Of a DNA stretch of 64,000 nt, positions 1 to 10,105 are shown in pieces. The stretch spans positions 1 to 64,000 of the forward strand of contig QJPP01001753.1 in the NCBI GenBank assembly GCA_003996215.1. The letters run 5' to 3'. Each line of letters opens with the position of its first letter. Position 1 is the first letter of the stretch. Below the pieces are notes generated by a model, which worked only from the letters and a program-made list of their open reading frames with translations, did no database searches and was not told the DNA's origin. The position numbers were made by a program, and so were the translations under genes. This DNA is from Jaltomata sinuosa (taxonomy: Eukaryota; Streptophyta; Magnoliopsida; Solanales; Solanaceae).

Positions 1-65
1 TACTTGTTTATTTTTTTGCATTTAATTTTTGTATTTATTTATTTGCTTACTTTTAATATTTTACA

Positions 66-2596
66 ATGGAATCCGGTGATAAAAATATTGGCAAGGGTAA
101 AAGTTCATTTTTTGGTAGGGTAGGTAATGCACTAACCGGAAAAACTAAAGTCGGTAGTTCTTCTAAATCCAAATCTAACACTAGACAACAATCTCAATTA
201 AGAATAAACACGGATGATTTTACACATGTTGATGAAACTCCTTTTAATATTGATAGAAATACTCAATTAGATCATGAATTTTTACAGACAAGGTTTGATA
301 ATTTTAATGAAGAGCTAGATGAAGAAGTAGAATATGATGGTAATGATATTTATGATGATGATGAAACAGAGCCGCCTACGGCTACTAGTCCCACTCCTGC
401 TCCCGCTCCCACTCCCCCTCCCCCTGTACATCCTACTAGGGCTAAGCCAAAGGCTGAACGTCCTAAAAAATCTGTTGTGTGGCAATTTCTGATTCAAAGT
501 GATGATAAAACTCAAGCTATTTGTACAGTATGTAAATCTGTTTTAAATCATACAACTACGGGAAAGTCGGGTGGGACGGGACATTTAAGAAATCATTTAC
601 TTAGATGTTGTAAAAATGAATTTTTGCAAGCCGTAGCTATAGCCGAGGCAAAAAAATATGGTACTCCCCTTCCCGATGCATCTGTAGGAGTAGGGGCCTC
701 TAACATGATCCAAACACAATTAAACCCTTCTAATGTTTCTGGCCCTAGTACACATCGCAGTTATAGTAGAGAAAGAGATCTTGAAGAATTAGCTAAAATG
801 ATTGTTCTTTGTGGCTTGCCTGTTAGTTTTGCTGAAAATCCCGGTTTTGTTCATTATATTCAAATAGTGTATAATCCTTCTTTCACAGGTTTTTCAAGAA
901 ATACTATTAAAAAAGCTATTTTTGATTACCAAGGACAACATGTACAATATCTTCGTTGTTTATTTAACTATAATACTTGTAGAATGGCTATCACTTCTGA
1001 TATGGGTCGTAGTCCTAATGGTAACGATTATTTCACTATTACTGGTCATTGGATTGATGAAATTGGAACATGCAAAAAAGAATTTTAGGTTATAAATGTT
1101 GTGAAATGCTGAAAACCGGTAGTTACATAGCTCAAACTATTGTAGATGTTTTAGAATTTTATGGAATTTGTAATAAAGTAATTAGTGTCACCCTTGATAA
1201 TGCTTCTAATAATACAAATGCTGTTGATAAACTAAAACCGGCAATTTGCCCTATTTATATTGACGGTTTTCATATTAGGTGTGCTGCACACATATATAAT
1301 TTAATTGTTAGAGATGGTGTAGCAATGTATAATAATGGTTGTTTAAAATGTGAAGCTGCATGCCATTTTATTTTTAAATGTCAAGTAAAGTCTAGGCGTG
1401 TAGAGTTTGAAAATCGGTGTCGTGAATTAGAACTCCCCCCTAGAAAAATTCCAAAAACTGTGTCTACTAGATGGAATTCTTTATATGAAATGCTTAAAGT
1501 TGCTTATGAATATAGAAAGCCTTTACAAATGGTTTGGAATGCTCACAATTCAGATATTGATTATAGAATTAGTGACACTGATTGGACAGAAGTATACGAA
1601 CTTAAAGAATTTTTAAAAGTTTTTTATTTAGCTACAAAACAAATATCTGGACTTTATTATCCAACTATTTGTTCAGTTTTACCAAATATATGTGCTATTT
1701 CTGATAAATTTTCTCAATACAAAAATATTCCACGGTTTAAAGATTCTATTAATGCAATGATTAAAAAATTTAGAAAATATTTTATTCCTATTCCTCAAAT
1801 TTATTTAACTGCTTGTTTATTAAACCCAACTTACAAAGAAATAGGTGCATCACGAATGGTTGAAAGAATATATTCTAATTTAGATATTTTAGAGATTATA
1901 TATCAACAAAGTATCCAAGGTGACGAAGTTGCCGAAGAGGACAAATTACCTAGTTTGTCCGATGTTAAAGATAGCATAAGAATTGAAGCTAGAAAATTGT
2001 ATGACTTGTATAATTCTAGTAGAATAAATGATGAAGTACATAATGTAGAACCTTCAAGTTCTAGGCGTAGATATTCAAATGAAGATGATATTGATGATAT
2101 GATGGAAAATTATCTTGGTCTTACTTCTAATGAAAGAAATGATTTTGATGAATATCTTAATCAGGGAATGGAAAGCATTAAGGATGCACAAGGCAAACCT
2201 CAACTTTTGGAATGGTGGAAAACTCGCGGCAAGTCATTTCCAAAATTTCAACCGGTGGTTCGAGATTTGCTAGCTATTCAAGAATCTTCAGTAGCTTCGG
2301 AGGGCGCTTTTAGTGCAGCAAGATATCAAATTGGGGAGCATAGGTATTCATTAGCATCGGACAGCTTGGAGATATCGGTATTGTTTAGAGATTGGATCAA
2401 TGCCGAGCGAAGGAATTATGGGCGTCCTAGTTTACTTGTCCAATTTGAATATGATATAGATAATATTTTGGTAAATTCAAGTGAAGACGGTATGGATGCA
2501 TTGGAGGATCAAGCACAACAACCACTTCCAGAAAATGTTACGAGGGAATTCTTAGAAACTCTACGGAAAGACTATTTTCAAGGATTCAAATATTAG
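66..2596 (+). pseudogene. hAT transposase (BED zinc finger + hATC), single frameshift
   Basis: The nuclear transposase would bind the element ends and cut and paste the transposon. The first part (66-1088) has a Ser/Lys-rich N-terminus, an acidic stretch, a Pro/Thr linker, and a BED finger at residues ~136-182 with C153, C156, H173 and H177. An RNase H-like catalytic segment follows (TSDM near nt 992). The second part (1070-2596) continues it with the second catalytic Asp in VTLDNASNN, the catalytic Glu in SVASEGAFS, and the C-terminal hAT dimerisation domain (LEWWK to LFRDW, nt ~2206-2400). The two frames meet at an A-run at 1060-1062, where one A is missing, so the protein terminates at 1088. 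Otherwise about 850 codons are open, which suggests recent inactivation or a sequencing error. The start at 66 gives the full N-terminus. Confidence 0.9.
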
Positions 2597-3119
2597 TATG
2601 ATAGTTCGAGGCCTAATTCAAACAGAACCCTTCCTAGAAGGTGGCTGCGTAGATTAGGTTCTCTTCTATTATTTTGTAATACAAATTGTATTATTTAATT
2701 TTTATGAATAAAATTATAGGCTATTCGCCTTAAATTTTTTTAATTATTGTCTTCAATTTAATACAAGTCTTTTTTATATATTTCAATTTTTAAATGTTTC
2801 AAACTTAAGTTACAATTTCAAATTTAAAAAAGTTGTTTAACAAATGAAAGTTTGATATAGTTTAAAAAGATTCAAACTTAAATAAGTAAGTTATTAACTT
2901 AAGACTTAAGAGTTAAGACTTAAAAGTTTAAAAAGATTTTAAGAGTTTAAAATTTGAAATTTAAAGTTTTAAACTTTTAGAGTTTAAAATTTAAACTCTA
3001 AAAAAAATCTAATTTATTAAGTTATACTTTTAAAAGAAATATAAAATAACTTATATATTTTGAAACTTTTTCAATTATAAATAACCGAATTTTAATTTAA
3101 TTAAATTTTTTTTAAAAAA
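2597..3119 (+). repeat. hAT 3' non-coding, AT-rich with inverted TTTAAA/TTAAAC words
   Basis: No coding signal is present. The stretch 2760-3110 consists of recurring TTTAAACTT, AAGTTTAAA and GAGTTTAAA words in both orientations, so it can fold on itself. It is taken as 3' UTR and inner subterminal sequence of the hAT element. ATGAATAAAATTA near 2703 could serve as a polyadenylation signal. Confidence 0.6.
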
Positions 3120-3320
3120 AAAGGCCGAGACCCGGTAAACCGGACCGGTACCGGTCCGGTCCGGTCCGGTAAGTACCGGACCGGGACGAACAAGGTGAAA
3201 AATTCTGGTACTACCGGTACCGGACCGTCCCGGTTCCCGGCCAACCGGCGGAAGGATGAGCCAGTACCGGTCCGATTCCGGTTAATACCGGTCCGGCACT
3301 ACCGGTCCGGTTCCGTTGCC
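3120..3320 (+). repeat. Dense ACCGGT/CCGGACCGG subterminal cluster
   Basis: About 200 bp of GC-rich sequence contains more than a dozen copies of the palindromic ACCGGT or overlapping ACCGGACCGG words in both orientations. Composition changes sharply from the AT-rich stretch before it. In hAT elements such clusters are transposase-binding sites near the ends. An open frame at 3195-3464 is a by-product of the repeats, not a gene. Confidence 0.75.
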
Positions 3321-3326
3321 TGCCTT

Positions 3327-4227
3327 ACTTATAATCAGGAGGCTGGGCATTTAGGAAATATTTCCCTTCTTTCATACTCTATATCGTGCAGTAAAGTTGT
3401 TCCTTCAGAAACTTATGCAGATTCGTGCGTTAATCCAATTCCTCAAATTATTCCTCATCTTTGAGGTGGTGGAAACAGTAAAGTTTAGATCCCTATCAGT
3501 GAGGTTCTCTCAGATATAGCCATCAAAAAGTTTAGAGACTGCACAAGGGCTTAAAAGGAGCCCATTAGTGCGTAAAGTCAACCAATCCAAAAGCATGTAT
3601 CATTTTCTATTCACTCAAATTGAGCCTGTAGTAGAATGTGCTCTCAGACCCTCTTTCAGAAACTTTACTATGGATAGCTCCTTAGCCAAAAAGTATGGTT
3701 CCCTAAGCGTTTGGGTAGTACAGTGACTCAAGAGTTAGTGTGAATTGAGGTGTTATGAGCCATCAGTAGAAGAATGACCCCAGATCCAGGTGTATGAATT
3801 TAGAAGTATAGTAACTATAAGATAGAGGTGGTGATGCTAGTCTTATGGATTTGACCTGGTAGGCTTGAAATAATATGTGCAGAGATTTAAGTTGATTAAC
3901 TTTCCATAAAGTGTCGTGGTGCAGGTATGATGTCTATGTGACCCCTAGGTGAACCAAAAAATCTTGACTAAGTCATGAGGTAAAGAAGAACCTTAAGCGT
4001 TAGAAAGATAGATGTGTACCCATAGAAGTATGTTGTTGCATGACATTTAGAGATCTTATGGTACTATATGTGACTAGTTTAGAAATTCTCAGGTTGTCGA
4101 TTTTGGAGAAGGCCTTGTGTATATTATATGGTGTTCTTAAGAAACAAATTTAGGGGATTATAGATATACGATGTTGAGACCCTTACAATGGTTTTAATTT
4201 AGTTGTTTTGGGTGGATATTGTAATAC
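3327..4227 (+). other. Degenerate LTR-retrotransposon debris
   Basis: No open frame is supportable. The start (3345-3450: GAGGCTGGGCATTTAGG, then a TTTCATACTCTATATCGTGC-like run) resembles the leader that follows the primer-binding site in the gypsy families of this window. The rest, to about 4210, I cannot assign. TGTAATACCCCAG at 4214 looks like the first bases of a gypsy LTR on the plus strand and immediately abuts the truncated end of element B. Confidence 0.4.
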
Positions 4228-4753
4228 CCCAGATCTTGGGATCGCTGACCTGTTTCTCTTTAACCTCGGCTACCAAAGAATATTCTGACCCATTTTTGAC
4301 TACCACACCACCATCTGTCATGTCCATAAGGCAAACTCCTAACCGAGTAAGTCTATGAACATCCCTGTCTAGTTCCTTCCTTTCTTCTCAATATGTGACA
4401 CACTACCCCATGGACAGTCTGCTGAGGGCATCAACCACTACATTGACCTTACTCGGGTGGTAGAGCACATTCATATCATAGTCTTTGAGGAATTTGACCC
4501 ACCTTCTCTGACAAAGATTTAACTCTTTTTGGGTGAACATATATTGTTCTCTTATGATCTATGAGCATGTCTACATGGACACCATACAAGTAATGTCTCT
4601 AAATTTTTAAGGCGAACACAACTACTGCAAGCTCAAGGTCATGAGTCGGGTAGTTCTTCTCATGAATCTTAAGTTGCATGGGGTCATAATCTATGACCTT
4701 ACCGTGCTGCATCAAGACACAGCCCAGGATGACTCTGGATACATCACAATAAA
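4228..4753 (-). pseudogene. Gypsy element B: RNase H and linker, 3'-truncated part
   Basis: Reading leftward, this is the RNase H domain of a Ty3/gypsy pol (a VILGCVLMQHGKV motif, then KNYPTHDLELAVVVFALKI), followed by frame-broken sequence matching the end of the domain and the DALSRLSMG motif near 4410. Similarity stops at about 4228, before the integrase zinc finger, so the integrase and 3' LTR of B are missing. The right edge at 4753 is the insertion point of element A; the frame resumes at 12542. Stops occur near 4395. The only open stretch is 66 codons, and its first ~17 codons belong to the LTR of A. Confidence 0.8.
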
Positions 4754-7196
4754 TGTACCACCCCAGAAATTTTAGACCAAGATCCGAATCATTCTTCATG
4801 TGTTGTTAGACAAAAACTAGACTTATTTTCAATGAATCTAAGTATTTAGATCAATACCTATGTTGTGAAGGAGTAATAGATACGAATAGAAGTCATAAAT
4901 GACCCCTAGCTCAAAGTTAAGTTGAAAGCCCTTCTACCGATTTAGTTTTCATATAAGTTCTTACTAGGATAAACTTCAAACAATCATAACTCCTAGAATA
5001 TATAAAGAGTTATGTGTCCTAGTACATACCAAATTAAAGATATTTGAATCTTCTTTAAAATGCAACCGACCGCTCATTAATACAAGTCTGGAGTAAAACG
5101 TTATGGGAAAATTAGTGAAGCACTATTAGGTTGTCAAAAACCCGATGGGCGTCCCGACGGGCGTGGGAAGAGATGACTCCCGTGGTGACTGCGATGACCA
5201 ATTCTGATGGCCTATGCGAGGTGACATCCCATGGGACTCAGATGTTATAATGGGCCAGTGGTATATGTTTTAGCCCTAGAGCCCCTCGGTTTGGTACCGA
5301 CAGCCTGTGAGACTTCTGACGACCCGTCAGAGGGCCCGTCCGATGATTTTTTTTCACTTTTTCTATGTGTTTAATTAAGGGTAGTATTTTCCTTTCCTCA
5401 CCTCAGGTTATTCCCCTCATCTTTTAAACACCCAAAAGGGGTTATTCCTCATAATAACATCAATCTATCTCTAAAGAATTCCCTCAAGACTCTAATTCAA
5501 GACACCTAGGGTTTCAAGCAAGCAACATCATTCAAGCTCAAGCAAGAAAGTATGTCAAGATTTTTCTTTCAGATTTATTCTCCAAGCCTCCACCTCAAAC
5601 CTTAAGGATTCTTCTCCAAGATTTATCCCCAAAGTTCTAACTAGAAGTTCATCAAGTTTCAGATATGTGGGTATTCCATAAGGGAATTCCTTCACCCTTA
5701 TGTCCAAAACCCCAATCTTCTAAATTTAATTTATGAATTTCTAAATTAGGGTTCTTATCCAATTCTCATGGGTTCTTCTATAAATTGTTTCCTCATGGTT
5801 CTTCTATGTATCCTAACTCTCAATTGCATGATTTTGCATGAAGTCTTATAAATGGTTTCCTATTCATAATTTGAAGACTAAGCCTTGTTGAATTTGTAAA
5901 ATTATGATGAATTCAGTTTATTAGCATCAATTCATGGTTTCTCATCTCTTAACCATGATTTATAAAGGATTCTATAAGTGTTTTCAAAAACCCATGCATT
6001 AAGAATGGTTTCTAGCATGATTTCATCAAGTTGAATGTTTCAAGTGAAATTTGGCATGTTTAGATAATGTATCCTTATGAATTATTAAATTGCATACCTA
6101 ATTCTTCAAGCTATGAATTTAGAAAGAAAAGTATATTTTGAATTATGACCATGCTAAGTTTTAAGACTTATTATATGAGAATTGCATTACATCAGATATG
6201 TCCTTATGCTTTTCAAATAGCTTTGGCATTACATATGTCGCAAGTATGATATGAGCTATATGTATGTTTTGGGAGTAGTATTTAGCATCGAGCAATGAGG
6301 GTTTGATTACCCAAGCCTAAAAACTATGTTGCCAGTATTGTTTATGTATCGCCCGATGGGCTTTTGAAAGTGGTTCCACTCTATGACATCATGGGGCCCT
6401 TGCCTTAGTGGGGCATAGGGTAGCTTTGCCAACTAGGGCTATATAGTTGGATTATGGTGGCCCATACTTTGGCAGGATTTGGGGCAACTTTGCTAACTAA
6501 GGTTATATAGTTAGATTCCATGTAGCTCACATGGTCTATTGTTGGTTATAAGAAACTCACATATGAAAGTTATTAACGTTTCTAAGATTCATGGTTTCTT
6601 ATTTTGAGGTTTGACTACTATCTCATTCTTATTACTCAAACTATGATATTTACTTATGATTTCTCCTATTTATGCATGAACTCAGTTTTAAGCATGCTTT
6701 CATGTGTATTTTATCTTGACATATTCATATATCACAAACTAAGTACATTCCATAGTAGTGACTGCATACCCCTCTGTGTTGCATCCTATTATGATGGAGA
6801 TCCTGTAGGCCACTCCCAAACTCATGTCTAGTAGATCCGCAGCACATCCATTCATCTTGGTGAGTCTCTTCCTTTGAGGACTTGGAGTTTAGCTTCATTC
6901 TAGACTATTAGTTCTTTCATTCAGTTTTCAGTATTTAGAGTTAGCTGGGGGCTTCTCCCAGCACCTCGTCAGTAGTAGAGGCTTTCAGACATAGAGTCAG
7001 ATATCCAGCTTAATTCAGATTATCATTTTTAAACTTATATTTGTATAACAAATTAAGTTTCTCATTACTTCAGTTAAGCTTCCATTCTTATGTTTTGTTA
7101 AGTTTTTAAGTCATGTTAATGCCAGAGGGTTATATTAAGATAACTTGTGATCTTGGGTCCTATGTAACATCCAGGGGGTAGGATCAGGGCATGACA
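4754..7196 (+). repeat. 5' LTR of element A
   Basis: It starts TGTACCACCCCAG and ends GGGCATGACA, immediately before a primer-binding site. It aligns end to end with 10106-12541. Positions 5140-5345 hold a GC-rich block of recurring ACGGGC/GCCCGT-type words, followed near 5420 by a weak TATA-like box (CTTTTAAAC). Positions 6280-6540 carry a duplicated ACTAGGGTTATATAGTTGGATT-like segment. It contains only spurious short frames. Confidence 0.9.
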
Positions 7197-7200
7197 AACT

Positions 7201-7218
7201 TGGTATCAGAGAATCAGG
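7201..7218 (+). promoter_or_regulatory. Primer-binding site of A (initiator tRNA-Met type)
   Basis: TGGTATCAGAGAATCAGG lies 4 bp after the LTR end. The first 11 bases match the complement of the plant initiator-Met tRNA 3' end (TGGTATCAGAGC), the usual minus-strand primer of plant gypsy elements. Confidence 0.85.
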
Positions 7219-7399
7219 TTCAAGAGTCCTAGGGTGTGTGAAGGCGACATCAAGTAGAATCCCTTTCATAGGTGTGAAGTGCGCCACACATATGAGAGGG
7301 AGGCTACGAGGTGTCTTAGAAAAAACTTCATTTCTTTCGTATTCAGTATCGTACAATAGAGTTTAACTCTATTTACCTTTTAATCAATTCCTTATGCAT

Positions 7400-8347
7400 T
7401 TTAGATAAATTCCTCCGCAAAGAAACCCCAAGAGAAATGCTAATCCTCCTCTTCCAAACCACGAGGTTACAAATGTGGAGTTTCATAAAGCCATCCATAT
7501 ATTAGCTCAAGCCATGATAACCTAGTTGAATGAGAAAGAGAAACTAAAGAAGAGGAAAAAGAAAGAACAAGAAGACCAAAACATGGAACCATGACTCTAG
7601 TCAGTAGAAAACCAGTAGTAGGAACCGGTCATCGTTTCAGCAGAGGTCATCCCGACCAACCCTATCTCCAGTTAGCACACCTGCACTAGATTCTCAGTCT
7701 TTTCTTAGTAGGGCTCCAAAGACCTTGAGGTACTATCATTGTAGTCGTTGTGTTAAGTTTCATCTAGGTTAGTGCCTTGCTGGCAAAGGTGAATGCTTTA
7801 GATGTGGTCAATTAGGCCATAGGATCAGGGATTTCCCCTCTTCTAAGTGGAGCAACAGTGATGTTCAGCTCCAAAACCAATTCCTTTCACTGCCTAGCCA
7901 GCCCGTTCAGAGTATTCCTCCAGAAGCTAAATCAGGTATGTAACTAGATTTCTTTGTTTTTGCATCCATAGTCCCAGACACCTATTCGTTTATGGTTGTG
8001 AGTTGTCTTAGATTAGAACAAGTAGTGATAGATGATTATAGCATCTCGATTGGTAATAGAAAGATAGAGTTGTGGGTTGTTAGCACCATGTAAGCTTGAC
8101 ATGTCATTACAAGGGATAGGTTGTAAGTTAATGAATGTGGCATGTACAACCCCTATATGAGAATGGAAAGATTAAGGCTTAGGCTTTTAGGTGAGAGAGA
8201 GTCTTATGCTATAGAAAGAAGTGGATATTCATACTAGATTCTATATTAGTGTATGTTCTGTTATTGTAAAATGATCGTAGTTTAGTTTAGAAGTTAGTGA
8301 CAGGTCCACAGACTTAGAAAGGTAGCACGAATCCGAGGATGAGATAT
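7400..8347 (+). pseudogene. Element A gag with CCHC knuckle, and start of protease region
   Basis: Frame-broken gag for the virus-like-particle protein. The conserved N-terminus (PPQRNPKRNANPPLP-like) begins near 7408, but the expected ATG reads ATT. Stops follow within ~45 codons. Around 7785-7835 a zinc knuckle appears as CFRCGQLGHRIRDF, in which the last Cys is Phe. Downstream, 7950-8090 resembles the aspartic-protease start (FFVFASIVPDTYSFMVVS) without an intact Asp-Thr/Ser-Gly triad. The sequence ends where an LTR fragment begins at ~8348. Confidence 0.65.
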
Positions 8348-9335
8348 TGTAGCACCTCGATATCCATACCAACTTTCCAACTAAGAATCCTAAATATTTT
8401 GCAATTGTAGGTCCCCACGGGCAACCACCATGGGCGTCAGAGTTCTGACGGGGCGTGGGGCTCATCGTGGGAATTTTCCAGTGGCGCTGAGCATAGCTTT
8501 CGCAACTCAACTGCCTAGGGAAACGGGCATGGAATTCGCCATGGAACATCAACCTCGCCGTGACAACTACCCAGTAGCCTATTCCTAACCCTTCCTGTAT
8601 TTAGACGGGCAGTCAAACACGGAGGTTGTGGTTGGGACGTCCCATGGGAACCCACCATGGAAATCATCCAGCAGCTTTTCCTCCAATTTCTCCTTTGCTC
8701 CGACTGGCATCACCACGGGTGTCGCGGCTATGACATGTTATAGGAATGCATCGTTAGAACCCTCCAAATATCCCAGATCCCAGGTGGATTGCCTGACGAC
8801 TTGGTCTGATGAGCCGTCATGGGTCCGATGCCCGTTGGGAAGCCCGTGAGGTGGAAATTTTTTGCAGTTTCTTATTTAAGTCAGGGGTAATTTGATTTTT
8901 CCCCTATTCTCTTAAATCCTTACTGAGGTCATTTATGACACTTGTAGTGGGCTTTTATCTCCTATTAGCCAAAACCATTCCCATTTCCCTCATTCTAAAT
9001 TACAAAAGGGAAAAAACTCCACTCCTCCAAGCTTCAAGCTCAAAGCTAAGGATCTCCATTTTCAAGTCTCAATCCCTTAAGGTTCTAGCTTAGAAGTCTT
9101 CAATTCTTGTATGTCTCTTTGTAGAAGTTCTTCAAGTTGCAACTCCTAGATATGCTAGGGAAGAGAGGAGGAGTCTTGGATGGTGTAAGAGACAAGAAAC
9201 CATAAGGTGACCATAGTTATAAGCTTGAATATTGTGATAAAATACATATGGGCTTTGCTTTAAGTGACTAGTGATTCTATTGGGTAAAAAGCATGTAGCT
9301 AGTTGGATTCGATCACTGAGCACATTCACAAATGG
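8348..9335 (+). repeat. Truncated LTR of a relative of A, inside A
   Basis: It starts TGTAGCACCTCG directly after GAGATAT, the arrangement of a polypurine tract followed by an LTR. It contains its own GC-rich block (8405-8850) of CCACGGG/CCCGTGG-type words, and a region near 9110-9160 resembling the A LTR (AGAAGTTCTTCAAGTT). A matching second LTR is not present. It could be the 3' LTR of a deleted older element or a recombined piece. The right edge is approximate. Confidence 0.5.
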
Positions 9336-10105
9336 GCATTCAGTAAAGCCTTAACCAAGTGGACTAGATGTAATTTGTGTTAAGATCTCAAGGTTAGTTT
9401 ATTTTCGTGATAAGAAGGAACATTATTCTTAGGGGATAACTCTAGATTCAAGATATTTAGTTAAGGCTTGAACATGGTCGAAAAAGGTGGTTAGACTAAG
9501 ACCTTAGTATCTATATGTGTGCTGGTGAGAATTTTAGTCGCAAGTGGTAAGTGTGCTATTCAGAGAAGTTAGTGTAGTTTAAAAAGGTGTTCTTAAGCTT
9601 AAAAGCTATCAACTGTGTTGTTTAGGCAGGAATAGTCTTGTTCTTACTCCTTACCCTGGGTGCTGTTATCATATCAGTTCAGACCTATCGGTAATCATTC
9701 CTAAGGCCAGAAGACCCGACGTTCAGCTAAGTCCATGGTAGTAAGTTCAGTTTAGAAGAGAATAGTTTTCTTGTATAGCTACTCCTCTTGGTTTGATGTT
9801 TCATTCAGTAGAATATGATTTCTAAGAATGTGTTCATTCCCTATGAGTTTCAGATGAGTCCCTACTCTCACTCTAGACCAGTTATCATGTTAGATATTTG
9901 GTTTCGTGTCCCATCAGTTATGCTTATGTTCTCAGTATGCATGCATGTTCCTGGAATCGATCTCAGTTTATATTTCAGTGAAAATTCTATTACCATGAAG
10001 TACTTCAGCTATTAGAACTCCGTTGATAGGATTTCAAACCTTTCCCCTTCGAATCTAAACTTAGTAGTCTTCATTCGAGGACGAATGATCCCAAGGGGGA
10101 GATAT
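9336..10105 (+). other. Element A 3' internal region with polypurine tract
   Basis: No reliable open frame is seen. The stretch near 10070-10105 (TTCATTCGAGGACGAATG, then CCAAGGGGGAGATAT) is the typical end of Solanaceae-type gypsy pol followed by the purine tract that primes plus-strand synthesis, directly against the 3' LTR at 10106. The preceding 700 bp show no recognisable domain and are presumably decayed pol or 3' UTR. Confidence 0.6.

Larger units (their letters stand above)
1..3326 (+). mobile_element. hAT-superfamily DNA transposon, 5' end outside window
   Basis: This is a class II element that encodes a BED-finger/hATC transposase. The window opens in its 5' non-coding leader, so the left inverted repeat and the 8-bp target duplication cannot be read. 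Downstream of the transposase lies an AT-rich stretch and then a GC-rich cluster of ACCGGT words, an organisation known for the subterminal regions of Ac-like hAT elements. The right end is placed near 3326, where GTTGCCTGCCTTA resembles the reverse of hAT ends that start TAGGGGTGGCAA; this boundary is inferred. The frameshifted transposase makes this copy non-autonomous. Confidence 0.85.

Noticed and set aside
3195..3464. 89-codon frame
   Set aside because: It runs over the ACCGGT array and on into the flanking debris; no domain, composition driven by the repeat.
7201..7218. tRNA-like sequence
   Set aside because: Only the primer-binding complement of a tRNA 3' end is present; no cloverleaf.
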